The notes under the pieces were generated by a model. That model was not told the DNA's origin, ran no database searches, and saw nothing but the letters and a program-made list of their open reading frames with translations. Shown here piece after piece: positions 12,028-25,800 of a stretch of DNA of 64,000 bases. The stretch spans positions 57,493,520 to 57,557,519 of the forward strand of contig NC_070602.1 of NCBI RefSeq assembly GCF_027172205.1. Reading direction: 5' to 3'. This DNA is from Podarcis raffonei (lineage: Eukaryota; Chordata; Lepidosauria; Squamata; Lacertidae). The position numbers and the translations under genes are program-made. Every line of letters starts with the position of its first letter. Position 1 is the first letter of the stretch.

Positions 12028-13238
12028 GATAGCAGATCTCCTTTTGTAAAAAGACCAGAAAAGCAATGAAGAAATTAGAGAAAAATGTCACTTCCTTCCA
12101 GTCCTTTTTAAAAAGTCTTTAAAAATGTCACATCATCAGAGCATCCCATCATGATCCACAAAAATAAAACTGGAAAACTGGGACATTTGATACTCAATTA
12201 TATTGTTCTTTGGATGTGTTCAGCAACAGCATTATTTGAAAAGTACATCATTATTCAATATTGTTTCCCATTATTCAATGTCATGGTTGGAAAATGAGAG
12301 TATTACCGGCAGCATCACTTTTTAATTCTGTGCCCTTGGAAAAAAAGGGTAATATCATGTCAGCTTAATGGACTTTTTGGTGACATGAGTAAAACAGGAA
12401 GCTGCTGTTAATGCAGTATCTTTATTGAAAGCTGGGTACAGCTGTCTCTCCTGCCTCTTCTCTCAAGGTAATACTATGCTCCCAATCCTGTCATACCCAG
12501 GAATCAAATTATTTGAATTCTGGACACATCAGCACAAAACTGAAGACACTCTGCCAGATCCACAGTATGCTTGGAAAAGAACATCGTACAGCATCACTCA
12601 TTTATACGACTGTCAGTCTGGTGCTGTAAATTCACAAGATATGGAGGCCTCGGGTGCCACACTTTTTGTTTTTCTGCTCCTCAATCACCTTCCTTCAATA
12701 TCTCTACCCTATGTAAGCTAACATTTCATCTCTGAGCCATGTAGCTTTCAAATATCTGCCAGGATACTCAGAGGTTGTCCATGCTGTAAATTTGAATGGA
12801 AAACTATGCATTAAGGTGACTAGTTGATTACAGTCACCCAGAAAGATTCATCCCTGTTCTGAGATATGCCTTTGGAGAAGAATCTGCAAAAAGTTTGGTA
12901 GATCTAAACTAGAATATAGTTGGCACCTACTGACTACATCTACGGCAGGTTTACCCCCTGCTGCTCTTTTATTAGATGGCACTTGTAGGCACAGAAAATT
13001 CAATAGGACAACTCATTTTCTCTTCTGCACTTTGCCAAAAAGAAAATACAGTGCAATACTTTACAAAAATTCAAGACACAGATTGTTTAATTAACATTCA
13101 TATTCAGTAACCACCTAGATTAAGGTGAGGCTCACATAAGAGTAAGCCTTCACATAAACAACGTGCATCAACTTTTGTGACATTGGAAAAAGGAATCTAT
13201 CTAATAAATATCTAAACAAATCAGCAAGTTACTTAATA

Positions 13239-13262
13239 AGAAAAGAAAAGAAAAGAAAAGAA
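13239..13262. repeat. (AAAAG)n microsatellite
   Basis: About five AAAAG units, directly abutting a CR1 3' fragment. Confidence 0.85.
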
Positions 13263-13325
13263 TAGTTGGAAGATATCACAGGGGTCATCTAGTTCAACCA
13301 CCTGCAATGCATGACTCACAGCTAA
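13262..13325 (-). mobile_element. CR1 LINE 3'-end fragment (antisense)
   Basis: The phrase GTTGGAAGATATCACAGGGG followed by TCATCTAGTTCAACCACCTGC is the reverse complement of the well-known CR1 3' end (GGTTGGACTAGATGA...CCTTCCAAC). Only the terminal part remains. Confidence 0.7.
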
Positions 13326-14249
13326 ATAAAAGAGTAATCTGTTTTAGCGGTGGATGCTGGGGGGTTGAGGGACAGAACAGCATGTCATATGGCTTTCCCT
13401 GGGTGCCCTACACTAGCCTGCTGTCCTCAGGTGTGATAGAAAACAATGTTCCACCATCAATGTTGGAAGTACTTATTAATCAGCTTTCCAGTTGGCTTCT
13501 GCACATGAAAATTGTGGAAGCACCATCTTGCCCTTTGACTCTGGCAGCAAAATTCTTGGAATGGTTGTGAATTTTCTCACTAAACTATCAGCAAGATCAT
13601 ATGTGTGCAGTAAGTTGTGAGCCGGCTTTCACATCAGTGAGTTGTGTTTGGTGTTCTCAACATAAGTGTGTGTGGAGACAATGGTCCAGTAAGCTCTGTG
13701 CAATGGAAGTGGTGACACATTGCGACTGGAATTTATTATGGTTTAAATTTATATTGTGTCTTTCTGAAACTAGGCACCAAGGCAGTTAAAACAAAAGTAA
13801 TATACAAATACAATATAAAAGTCAATGTAACGCAACAAATTAAACACACAAAAACCACAGTAAATAAAAACTAGGGCAGGTTAAGGACAGTCGCCAGCAA
13901 CAATGCAAACTAGTGGTCTCCTTCCTTATTTGGATGGCAGATGGATTTGGCTTACCATGAGGTTCTATTCCTTGTACATGGGAAGTTCGGACACTTGTGG
14001 CTACAGGGGTAAGTGTGCTGAAGAATTGCCTTTGGAGGGGTACAGACTAGATTGACACTGAACATTTATTGGTGTTTAGCACACATGGGAAATGTGACAT
14101 TGTGTCTGATCAATGATGGGGGAGTCGCTAGGGATGCTGTGGGGGCTGCTGCCAATGTTGCTATGTTAGTAAAATAAAAAAGTAAATTATAAGTAGAATA
14201 AGTAAAATTAAAAAGTAGAAACAAATGCTATCTCCTTTGCTGTTGGGAG

Positions 14250-14512
14250 TACAGTCATACCTCGGGTTAAATATGCTTCAGGTTGAGCATTTTCAGGTTA
14301 CGCTCCGCAGCGACCGGAAGTAACGGAACGCATTACTTCCAGGTTTCACTGCTCGCGCATGCGCAGACGCTCAAAATGACTATCATGCACATGCACATGC
14401 ACAGAAGCGGCAAATCGCGACCCGCACACGCGCAGACACGGGTTGCATTCGCTTCAGGATGCAAACGGGGCTCCGGAACAGATCCCGTTCGCATCCAGAG
14501 GTACCACTGTAT
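14250..14512. mobile_element. Tigger/pogo-like MITE, divergent subfamily
   Basis: It starts CAGTCATACCTCGGGTTAAA and ends CCAGAGGTACCACTG with TA on both sides. Its ends match the other Tigger-like copies, but the interior differs: it is CpG-rich, with CGCGCATGCGCAGACGC and a GTTCGCATCC arm instead of CTTAACCTG units. It is a second subfamily sharing the same termini. Confidence 0.7.
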
Positions 14513-15619
14513 ATAAATTCATACACTTGTGTTAGCACAAGAAACAGCCCAGCATAGCTGAACCACAGGACCAGCCTATGTTTAGGATTGCAACTAAAGC
14601 AAAAGATTTGGGGATATAAATATGACCTCTGCCAGGCACACACTGTTGATTTAGAAAGCCAAACGATCAACATGCAGTTTGTTTACACCTTAGTCTTGAC
14701 TTGACTATCTCTAAAAGAAAAAAGGCAACATGTGTTACATAGATACAAGCTAACAGAAAACAGACACGGCATCAGTGAACTTCAAAGGAGAATTTCTAGC
14801 TCACTCACTTGGGAGTTACAGTAGTTACATTAAACTCAGTGGGACTGACTTTTGAGTTAACATGCTTTTAGAATAGAAATGGATGGAATTGTGGTTTATT
14901 AATAAGATGTACACAGTAATTACTTTCCATAATAAAAGATACTAGGGCTAAAATATGTCTAGATATCTCATCCTACATTCCTGGAAATCTTGCTCCAAAT
15001 CCAGATGCATCTGGGAATCAGTAGTGAGAAAGGTTATTTATGACAACATATGTAAGGGCAATCTGCCCATTATTATTTCATGTATTCCACGGCTGAACCA
15101 ACATTATGAAAGACATATTCTGGCATTCAGCCCTGACTGCAAGACCACTTTAAAAAACAGCATAAACAAAAGTTATCATAACCATTTGATATCAGCTTTT
15201 TTATTAATTCCACCCAAATTAGTAGATGAAGTGGTGTGTGTTCTATGGAAGGCAACAAATTTTGGGATTACCATTTTATTTAACCCTTACATTAAAGCTC
15301 TTCAGCTGTAAAACATCTTTTTACATAATCCAAGTTGTTACCCAATTTTCTGAGAAGCGCAGCACACTGAATGTGCATTACATAGATTAGGATTATCAGC
15401 TACTTCATTACACAGTTACAGGCTCCCTCCTAAAACTGCTGAGTTTTTCTTGAAGGAATGGAATTGGTGTCTTGGGCAAATCTGACACAAGCTCAGGGCT
15501 GGATTAAGATACTTAGAGGTCCTAAGCACTGAAAAGATTATGGTGCCCCCCTCCCCAATAATTCAAAATAAATTCCAGATCAGTAATTCAAAATAAAATC
15601 CAAGAGCTTTAAGAGGAAA

Positions 15620-15813
15620 CCGATTTTCTAGATCCATCTCAATTTGGGTTTAGGCCCGGTTTTGGCACAGAAACTGCTTTCGTTGCCCTGTATGATGACC
15701 TCTGTTGGTAGAGAGACAGGGGGAATATCTCCCTGTTAATTCTCATTGATCTCTCAGGAGTTTTTTATATTACTGACCACGGTTTCCTCCTAGAGCAGCT
15801 GTCTGAGTTAGGG
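15620..15813 (+). mobile_element. L2-like LINE reverse transcriptase fragment
   Basis: In the + strand frame beginning near 15622 the sequence reads FLDPSQFGFRPGFGTETAF, then after one in-frame stop ISLLILIDLSGVFYITDHGF. This matches the region of L2/CR1 reverse transcriptases leading into motif A (consensus LDLSAAFDTVDH). It is a degraded internal piece of a non-LTR retrotransposon. Confidence 0.75.
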
Positions 15814-15904
15814 GTGGGTGGCAGTGGGGGAGCTTCATGCTCCGGCAAGTGGGGGGGCAGAGAGTAGGCAGTGGCAGGGCTGGTGCACATCCCAGGGGCG
15901 TGGT

Positions 15905-15956
15905 GTGCCCTCCGCAGGGGCAGGGGGCAGGGGCGGGGGCAGGGGCGGGGGCAGCC
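15905..15956. repeat. GC-rich GGGGCAG minisatellite
   Basis: Tandem units of GGGGCAGG/GGGGCGGG. Long runs of three or more G on the + strand could form a G-quadruplex. It lies about 0.6 kb upstream of the FBXO3 CpG-rich promoter and directly abuts the target duplication of the next element. Confidence 0.85.
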
Positions 15957-15965
15957 ACGATGGCA

Positions 15966-16120
15966 CATAGCTGTCAACTTTGAGATTTGAAAACAAGGGA
16001 TCACAAGCCTCACCTGTCCCAGGGACAGTCTACGGGATATCTAACAATTCGGGATAGCAGCGGGAAGCGGCGCTGGAATAAGGGAATTTCCTGCAAAAAA
16101 AGGGAAGATTGACAGCCATG
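15966..16120. mobile_element. hAT-like MITE with 8-bp target duplication
   Basis: A 155-base element whose ends are CATAGCTGTCAAC and TTGACAGCCATG, an imperfect terminal inverted repeat. It is flanked by the direct repeat CGATGGCA at 15958-15965 and 16121-16128 (a ninth base, C, also matches after shifting one position). An 8-bp duplication and CA...TG ends fit the hAT superfamily. No coding capacity. Confidence 0.8.
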
Positions 16121-16539
16121 CGATGGCACCCTACTGGGATCGTGCTGCCGGGGCGGTGCGCTCCCCCCCCGGCACTCCTCTTCCTCTGCCAGTGGTGGGT
16201 GGCACCACTTTGCAGTAGTTCAGGTCCTACTTGGATTGGTCCTACTTGTACACAGCCTGGTCATACTTCTGCATCCTATGCTGTCGCTTGAAGCTCAGGT
16301 GACCTAGAGTGGAGTTACCAGAGTAGGGTGCGAGGAAGTCTAATAAAGCCCCGCCCTGCCCCCAGTGATGCCTACTAGTTGATAGTTCTTTTTTAAATAA
16401 ATTTTTAAATTAATTTAATTAAATAATTAAAATTAAATAAATAAATAAACCTCAAATTCAACCTGCTTCGCTGGTGCCCTAACTAAGCACGTGCGTCGCC
16501 TTGCCTACTGCGCGTGCTCGAAAGTCAAATCTTGCAGAC

Positions 16540-16869
16540 CCAAAATTGGGAAACGGGAAAGCTACACCTGTTGCATTTCTGCCTGCTGCAGTGCAGCTGT
16601 TCAAAGGCGCCCTCGCGCCCACAACCCTCCAGGCGAGGGGCGTTTTGTGAGATCGAGGCTTTGAATGCAGCAACCCTTGAGCCCGGCCCAGCCCTGTGTG
16701 TGTGTGTGTTTGATAACAAACCAGCGTGAGGGGCGGGAGATGCCTGCCAGGCGGGCAGGAACAAGCCGTAGGCCGCGCTTCGCCCTCGCCCAGCCCAGCC
16801 CGGCCCCAGCTGAGCGGGGAGGAGGAGCCTCCCACTCCGGAGCTGAGGCCCGACCAGAGAGGCGTCAAG
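16540..16869 (+). promoter_or_regulatory. FBXO3 CpG-rich promoter and 5' UTR
   Basis: GC content and CpG frequency rise sharply from about 16590 and stay high to about 17120, spanning the FBXO3 start codon. No TATA box is seen. This is the usual broad CpG-island promoter of a housekeeping gene. The frame of the start codon is open upstream to an in-frame ATG at 16726, so a 48-residue N-terminal extension is possible on paper, but the ATG at 16870 has a strong context (AAGATGG) and matches the human MAA start. Confidence 0.75.
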
Positions 16870-19800
16870 ATGGCGGCGTCCGTTGAGCTAGACTTGCAGC
16901 CCCTGAGCCTGGAGTCGCTGCCCACGGACCCGCTGCTGCTCGTCCTCAGCTTCCTGGATTACAGGGACCTCATGAGGTGCGGGGAGCCCGGAGCCCGGCG
17001 GGGCTTAATGCGGGGAGCTGGCGGGGCAGGGCGGCGCTCTCGGGGCTGCCGCTTGGTTCCCTTGGCGGCGCCAACCATGGGGAAATGGGGAGGAAGAGGA
17101 GGAGGGTGGCGGCTGCTGCTGCCGCCTTCTTGGGGGAAGAGAGGGCCATGGCGATCCGTCTCCTTTCACCACAACCACCACCCAAAAAACCCATCAATGG
17201 CGGGGTTGCGCGTGCAGGAAACATCTCCATGGAGAAGCTCCCAAATAGGAAGGAAGAGTAGGGGATGCGAGGCTTGGGTTGAGCCGAGTGGGGAAATGGG
17301 GCGAGGGATATCCCATAGCCCTGGGTATGGGAGCTGGGTCGATGGCCCTGTCTGTGGGGAAGCAGGCCCCAACCCATCTCTTCCCCCCATCCCCCTGCAA
17401 GAGCGCATAGTGCTCTGGGCTGCTCTGCATTGCACATTTCTGGAGAGGCTCCTGCCGTGGGTCCCAAGCGGCTTCCAAGCTGGCCCTGCGCTGATAGACA
17501 GGTTTTCTTTCACCACAGCGCGGCTGTGTCAACAGGTGCTTGCTCTGGGCAACGTGCTCGAAGCGAGCCCTGCCCTAGTGACACCACATGGTGGATGCTT
17601 AAAATCCTCTGGGGGCAAAGAAATAGATAAGGTTTATGATATGGGGTGTGTGTCTTCCTTTGTGCAAGGTGGGCTTGATTGAGCCCCACAAGCTTAGGGC
17701 CAACTAGGTGATATGTGAGTGTAACCATCTCCTGATATTGTTTTTAAAAAATAAAAAGTAACCCTCTCCTGACAAAAAGTAGCCACAGTGTGCTGTCCTT
17801 ATCAGGTAGCGAAATGCAGGAGGTGAAATTAAGCCTTTCCTTTTTTACTTCTTTAAACTCAGAATTGTCTCCCATAGATTTTCCCTTAAGAAGTAACCAG
17901 AGAAGAAAAGTAGCCCCTCTCCATTCCTCTGATTAAAATTGATACCTGCTGAGGCTTCTTCTCACTTAAAGCAAAACCACAGAACTATTTTTCTGGGAGA
18001 TGCATTTATATCTGGTTTGGCCCTTGACTGCACATACTTTAGATGAGGCTAGCATTGACAATGCAGCTTGGAAGTGGAACCTTTTAGTTTGAGCTAAGCC
18101 TGCAAAGTGCTGAGAGTGAGTTGTTTTGTTAATGTCTGATCATGAAAGCATAGTAAAAGTTTGACATATTCTGCATTCCTTGCAACGGAATCATTCACTT
18201 CCAGAATGTTTCTATGACCCTCTGTGTCAAAACCTGAGATAATTGTGGAGCAAAAATAGATGGACCTCTCCCCTGAGGGAGTTTCCATATATTAATATAA
18301 AATGGACTTTAAAAGAAAAAGCCTTTGCTTTACTTTCCTTTGAGTCTGCCTTGCATTAATTACTTATTTCTGGATTATTTATGTGCTGCCTTTTGGGGGG
18401 CTAGGTCAGGCCTATAGCCAGCCTAAAAGTTTTGGGGGGCACAAAAAAGTAGGAGGCAGTTTTTAGGCCTTTCAAAGACAAAGTTCTACAATTCTATAAT
18501 TAACCCTTATATTTGCAGCCATGCCACAATTTATGTACATTCAAAAAATATTCACTAAGCAACTTCAACCATTATAAAGAACTTAAAAGATGATCAACTT
18601 CATGTTTGTGTAGGATTGACAACCTCTGTGGACCTTATCCTGATGTTAAATGAGAAAAGCAGCTTTTGACTGTTGTCAGTGCTGCTTGGAATTGCCAGTC
18701 CAGGCTCAATCAATGTCTGAAATGCTGACCCATATTTTGTGAGCTCATCTGCAAATTGCACCAGTGATGGTCTTTCTTAAATAAGGGATTTTGTCAACTT
18801 GAGCTCAATTCCAATAGAGATGTAGACTGGAAAAGATCTCAGCTTAAAAGGCTTGGAGGAGGAAGGTTTTCAATAGGTTCCGGAAAGACAGCATTGACAA
18901 CACTGCACCTGTCTAATATTTAGCTGGAGTGAATACTAAAGGCCAGATTCCTACATAGTGAGAAATGTACCATCTGATAAGCTAGTGTCTGCAGGAGGCC
19001 TTCACCTGCAGAGGTGGTGTTGCCATACTATTATAAGCTTACAGAAGCACACAGTAACTTTGCACATCATGTCAAGCCATATCATGTTTTGGTCTAGCCA
19101 TGATTTGGCTTGGCATAATGAGTGAACCAGGCTATTGCTTGTGGAGTGTCCCTAAATTTCCAATTATTTGTATTTTTTGTGTGTTTAATGTTATAGATAC
19201 TATAGTGTCTGCCTCAGTTTGTCTCTATACACTATGATCTAATCTGATGGTGGTGGTAAATATATTCTGCTGTATGTACTGTGCACCCAAATGACAATTC
19301 ATAGTTTTTCAATGTTAATGGAAATTCTGTAGAACCTGTAGGGAGGTGTGTACTCCATTCTATTAGGATATCTTGTTTAAAGTGCTGAGTTTGACATCTG
19401 TTAAAGCCAAAGTTAAGCACAGATAATTGGTGTGCTTTATAAGCAGCCCAACAAAGGCTTGGCAGAATTCCCAATGGTTGGAAGCTGGGACTTAAGTATC
19501 CCCTTTCCTTTCCTATGGCAATGATTCCACATTCCCTGCCATTTATTTCATCTGTCCAAAATCTATATGCTGAGCCCACCTTAATACCATTTAGTCCTTT
19601 CCAAAAGGTGCAAGTTAATACAACAACCAAAGCTGAGAAGCTTAAACACTTGGCAAAATAGCAAATACATACAAATGTGCAACATTACTGGGTTTATGTT
19701 ACCATGATGTTGCCTCCCATATATGTCACAAGCAGTACAATTCAAATAATTTATACCAAATACGTTTCTGAACATACAGTTGAACAAACTCTGATTTAAC

Positions 19801-22800
19801 TTGCTCTTCCTGAAGTAGTGATTATGACATGAATAGAATCTCCTGCCTAGAGAAAAACCAAAGCTAATTTCTTTTAGCTTTTAGGATTAATTTTCTCAAC
19901 TTGCCCTCTACAGAGGGGCTAGGGTATTTTTATTTTTTTTTAGCTCCTGCTCTCTACTTTTCTCATATTCATCATAACAAGTTGGAAGCTAATGCCCTAA
20001 CTTGGAGAACTTCGGTTATTTGAAAATTTGGTCCGTATCCAGCTCATTACCAAATCCAAGCACCAGTCCAGTTCCTGAACAGTCTCACTTGATTCTGATG
20101 AAATAAACAAAGCTGAATGTCATCAACATACTGATGACTCCTCACTCTAAATCGTCTTCTGATCTCACCCAGCAGCTTCATACAGATGTTAAAGAGCATG
20201 GGGTGGGGCACAAAATGAAAGTGTCCAGAATTCCACAACACAGCTGCTATGGAGAAAATGTACAAAAGTGTGGGTTAATTTAGAGAATTGAGTCTTAAAG
20301 ATAAGTGTGAAATCATGTGTCAAATTTAACTTTAAAAACAGGAAATTCTCCAGCATTTCTGTACAAAGTACAAGTGCAATCATTACTGAACCTGCTTTTA
20401 GTCTGACTTGTAGAGAAATTTAAACTGACTTTGTATTTGCAGCTGCTGTTGCGTAAGCCGTAGATTAAATCAGTTTTCAAGTCATGATCCACTGTGGAGG
20501 AGGCACTGTAAGAAATATTGGCTTTTGTCTGAGTAAGTATGGCTAGTGCTTAATTTACATAAAATGAGAAAATTATTCAGTTGTGTTACCAGTTTTCTGT
20601 CTGATAAATTTACAATTTTTTGTAGACTACTTCTTGGATTAAAAGTTGTGTGCATTAAAAAATAAATTTTGAAAAAGCTGAAAAAGTTTGCAAGCATCAG
20701 CTCAATATAAAATAATCTGTTGGTAAATAATAGCTTCCTCCTGCAAAGATGCTAGGTGGTGCTGATTCTCCAGTAGATATACTAGAACAGCTTAGCTTGT
20801 GTAAGTTGTAGGGTACTTCTATGACAAATGATGCAATAGTTCTATCCCATAGGTTTTAATTGGAATCTAATTGGATAGCAGAAAATGGGATGTTGGTGTT
20901 TGAGTTTGAAACTTGGATTAATTGCTGCTCATTTTGACACACAGTCACTTTTACAAGTTTCCTTGTTAAAGCATACATGAAAATTCACATGGCGCTACCC
21001 CTCCCCCCCCTTTATGCTGGCCACCCTATGTTTCTTATGCATAAGGATTCTTTATTCACACCTGTGGCAAAGCCTTGACTGTTTTTGTGACATCCTTTAG
21101 AATGATTTCATAAATCATTAGCCAATTATCAGAATGGTATTTTGCTTTCCCTTTTGTACAATCTTATTTCTGTTGTTTCTGTACAATATTACACAATTAT
21201 GAGGCTTATTCTTCCTTCCTGCTTTTTGTGTGCGGATTATTCAAAATTAAATACAAGTCCAGTTGAATTTTTTTAATGGGATAGTTAAACACTTATGTAA
21301 ACCCTGCCCATTGAACTGTAATCCAATCTTCTGAACTGGAATTTACCTTAAAAAATTAAAAATTAGCAAATGGGGGGGTACTAAGAGTGCAAAAAATATA
21401 TATGCATATATGCAATATTCTTACTACTTATTGCTGCTTAGATATTGTTTGTTATTTTTTTAGAGCTGAGAAATCTCGGAGCTGGAAAGCAATCTTTATA
21501 GATACGTATGCTGATCTCGGAAGGTATATTCAAATTTATGCTACACTTAAAAAGGCCTGGGATGATTTAGAAAAGTATCTGTTTCAGCGTTGTCCTCGGA
21601 TGATTACTTCTTTGAAAGGTATTGTTTATAAGTTTGCTGTTTTATACAACTTGCATTTTCTCTCTCTAAAGTTATCGTTTTAGATCAGTGTCAAGTGCCA
21701 CTTTATGAACACCCTAGATTATTTAACTATTGCCAACATGCTTGTTAAGCTGAGAACAGTTCTGTCCTCCCTGTTTTTAATTTTAGTCCTTTTTCGTGTG
21801 TGAAACACAATAAATTGTGCTTAGCTGTTGATCTGGCTTAGTGATCTAGAACAGGAAAAGGAAAACCAAATGGACCTCTATTGCATAATATAGTAATGAG
21901 TGTGGTACTTTTCACAAACTGTTAAATAATGTATCTGTAAACATGATGAAATTAAGGAAAGCTTAAGGACCTGATTTGTAGTGGGTTTTCTGACTTTGAT
22001 TTGAATCGGTGCTAGCCTGTCCAGTGTGGACAGGTAAAACACTATTGAATTTTGCATTTTATTTTTGTTAATTCTAATTCCCAGTTTTGTACAAAGGCAA
22101 AAGTGCAGCAACAATAGAGTTAATTTTGAAGAAGTAGATATGAAAAGTACACACTGTGAGATTTGAGGAATGGTTTGAACAAGGTGTTCTTACCCCTGAA
22201 TGCCCCGTCTTTCCCTTAATCATTCAGCAACTGGTTTGTTGAAGGTGGGGGTAGAGATGCTCCTTAAAACACCAAAATGGGGTCCATGTGTGTGGATCTT
22301 TTCCCAGAGGTCTCACTGCTTTTCTGGAAATCTGAGAAGATTATGGGGGGAAAGGATAATCCCTTTCAGCTGCACTGAATTTCAAAGAGGTTTGCAAAGC
22401 AGCTATATGTCTCCATTTTACAGGCTTCTGGAAAATGGGGAGCAAAAGGAAGCCTTAACCCTAAATTCAGAGTTTGTTAAAAGCTCAACAAATTATTTTT
22501 TTTAAAAAAAGCATTTCATTATATTTTAGCATACTAATGAAGTGCTGAAATGTTTTTCAAAGCCTTAGGATCAGCTCTTCCTCCCCCACTTCTCAAAGGA
22601 GCTTCTTCAAATGACACCCACCCCCCGGGTCTGGAACATGCCCTGCCCTTTTCCTGCCTTTCTGCTTGTGGGGAAAAAACCAATAATACATGCTTTTAAA
22701 AGTTTAATCAGTGTGCTAGAGCACATGTGCATTCATATCAAAATGAACCATATATTGCAAGTGGTCTCCTCTATGTTTCTTTAGCAGCCAGTTTTGGAGC

Positions 22801-25800
22801 AGCCGTTTTGTTGTTCCTCTTTCCTTCACTATAGAAACATGCAAGGGGAATGTAACTCTCTAGTGCCATTTTAATTTCGCTTGCAGCTGATAGTGTCTCA
22901 GTATTACTAAAAACCCTAGAATGGAAGCAGCCATACTAGGTGAGAATGATTGTTACTGTAGGCTTTGGAATACATGTATCTTTTTTGGGGTTACGAAGTG
23001 TTTGACATGACTAAATGACTAAACAACAAACATTAACACATGCCATTTTCTCTCTTATATGGCCCTTGAAAATTATTTATTCTCCTCCTGAGTAATAGCT
23101 GGCAAATATTTTAGCCACAAATTGCATAGGGCAGGAGAATCAGACAAAAACTGCTTCTGAGTCTGGACTATAGACTACTAGTTGGCCTTCCTTGTTTTAC
23201 AGCAGTGTGCCCCTATTCAAATTATATACTGTAGCTTGAATTAAGACAGACTTCTATCTCTGGTTTGTCTTAAAAAGAATCCCACCACTTTGGAGTACAT
23301 AGGTGTTTTCCAAAAGCAAAAGACATTATGCTTTTTGTGTAGTGTTTCTGACATAAGTATTAATGTCTGTTTCAGAAAAAGTAAACAGAAGAAGCCCTAG
23401 GAAAATATATGATTCTAAACACACCTGCTGACTTGAATGGGGCTTGCTAAAGAGGTTTTAACATCATGTCTTAAATAACTTACTGCAAAATGCATTGTTT
23501 ATATTGTCTGAAGATAATCTGCTAAATGGTACAGTTTTTGAATGCTCACAGAGAGTGTTCGGGAGGAAGATCTGGATGCTGTGGAAGCACAAATTGGTTG
23601 CAAACTCCCCGATGACTATCGATGTTCATTTCGGATCCATAATGGACAGAAGCTAGTCGTTCCAGGGTGAGAAGCTTAACGTTAACTGTCATTGCTAATT
23701 GGCAGTCGGCCGCTACGTAAGCTTGCACATACTTGAAATTTGTTTCTTCCAATGGTTAAGAATGTCTCTCCCCCCCCCTTTTCTTTCTGTCTTTCCAAAG
23801 GTTGATGGGAAGCATGGCCCTTTCCAACCACTATCGCTCTGAAGATTTGCTGGACATCGACACAGCAGCCGGTGGCTTTCAGCAGCGGCTAGGACTGAAA
23901 CAGTGCCTCCCCCTAACCTTTTGCATCCACACTGGATTGAGTCAGTACATGGCTCTGGAAAGCGTGGAGGGCCGCAATAGTTACGAGATCTTCTACCAAT
24001 GCCCAGTAAGAAAGACTTGTAAATAGACACTTTAGACAACACTAATGCTACTCATTATCTTCAGTAGATGAAACTGATGCAGTATATGTGTGTAGAATGT
24101 TTTAAAAAATCTAAAATCAGCTGTCTTTCATCTCTGAGCTTCTTCCCACCATTCACAAAAGGCCACATAAATGTTCAAACGTTCTAACTTATGAAGGAGA
24201 GGGGCTTTTAAATGGCAGCAATTGCTATAATTGCCATGAGGGAAGTGAAGGCTGATCATTAGGATCTGGAGCTGAGAGACAGGCAAAGCAGGGCTACTAG
24301 TGAAGAAGCTGGGGATGTGATGATGGGGAAGGAGGATCTTGTAAGTTGATTAGAAGTCTGCCTCCAAAAAAACTGGCTTCATACAAATGTGTCTAGTGCA
24401 TAACAATCAAACTTCACACTTTGAAATAATAGTAAGTTATTTATTAACAGTGCATGGGGGGGGGGATCAAAGCACCCTATTGTTGATAGTGGTACATAAA
24501 ATACCAATTTGGTTTTTAACTACAGAAAGGGCCATAACTAAGTAGAAGAACTTCTGAAAGCTATCTAATAATAAAAACACACACATTAATATAATGACTG
24601 TTTCATTGATACTATAATTTCAAAGAAATAAATCTTAAGTTTTCAAGTTGAGTTTTCTACCAAATGTTCACAGACGAGATGGGAACATAAAGTGACTTGC
24701 ACAGATGAAACACTTAATTTTGTTCTCTTTTTTACTACTGGTTACAGTCTAATATTTTCCTGCAGTATTGTATGGTACAAATGTCACCTGTAAATCCAGT
24801 TTTTAAGGACACAAATAAACTTTTTCCTTTTTCCTTTGAAGGATCAAATGGCCCGCAATCCATCTGCAATTGATATGTTTATTACAGGTAAAAGTATTTT
24901 GGAACTTAAATGGGAAACAATTTAGAGAAGTCAATATGAATTGGAATATGTCTGGAACTTTATCCACTTACCTCAACATGCAGCATTTGCTCATTCTAGA
25001 TCTTTTGCACATTAGAGGACAAACTATCTGTTAAACTGTGATCACGTGTAATATTGCAAGATGTTGGGAGAGTGCATTTATAAGCAGAGAATGAAAGTAA
25101 GCGTAACTCGTCAGGTGCTAGAACCCAAATCATATCTCTTGAAATCTACCCCCACAAGTTCTGTATTTGCAAGATAAGTTTGGGCACTAGCATTGTATCT
25201 AAAAGCAGCCAGGTGGTAGAAGATAAGAGCACATCCTTTCACTTCACTTCCATTCTTTGGCTTGGAGTGCCCTCTCTTGAGAGGGAGAAGGAAAAAGCAA
25301 ATCTTGGTTGCATTTGTTCGGCATTGCAATAGGAAGTTTTGCTTGTTAAATTTTGCTGATACTCTGGGCTTCCGCAATATATATTTTTTACAGTTTTAGA
25401 GGGGTAGCAAAACATTAAAAGGTGGGTACATGCTCACAAAAAAAAATTGAGAAGCATAGTGCCTGTACTTTTTGCTTATTGTTTCTAGAAAGGAAATATA
25501 GTTACTTCCAATTGTTTTAAATGAAAGATGGGAAGCTAGGGATTATAGTTCAATGTGATGGTGGTGGCGGCTCTGAATTAGAGTAACAGCAAGTCTAGGA
25601 ATGCTGGATGTCACATCTCCACTGCAAAGTGATGGGATGATGTGCAAGGAAGAAGTAGGTGTTAGAGTCGTCTTCCTCCTGGGTCTCCCAGATTCATGTT
25701 TGCTGCATCAGCTGGGGAAAGCACTTGGTGAGAGGATTATGCAGCCCCTACCAGCCAGCTCACGCAAATTGCCTTTCATCCCATCTTTCTGCTTTGTCTT

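Larger units (their letters stand above)
8571..16539. other. LMO2-FBXO3 intergenic region, repeat-rich
   Basis: About 8 kb without a recognised gene. It contains two Tigger/pogo-like MITEs, a TA-flanked CCGTATTTTT MITE, an L2-like LINE 3' fragment, a CR1 3' fragment, an L2-like reverse transcriptase fragment, a hAT-like MITE with target duplication and a GC-rich minisatellite. Open frames such as 11296-11667 and 12425-12721 match nothing I know and have no exon structure. Confidence 0.65.

Noticed and set aside
16726-17682. A 318-codon frame covering FBXO3 exon 1
   Set aside because: It is exon 1 read through its GTGCGG donor into a GC-rich intron. Conservation with human FBXO3 stops exactly at the donor and resumes at 20443.
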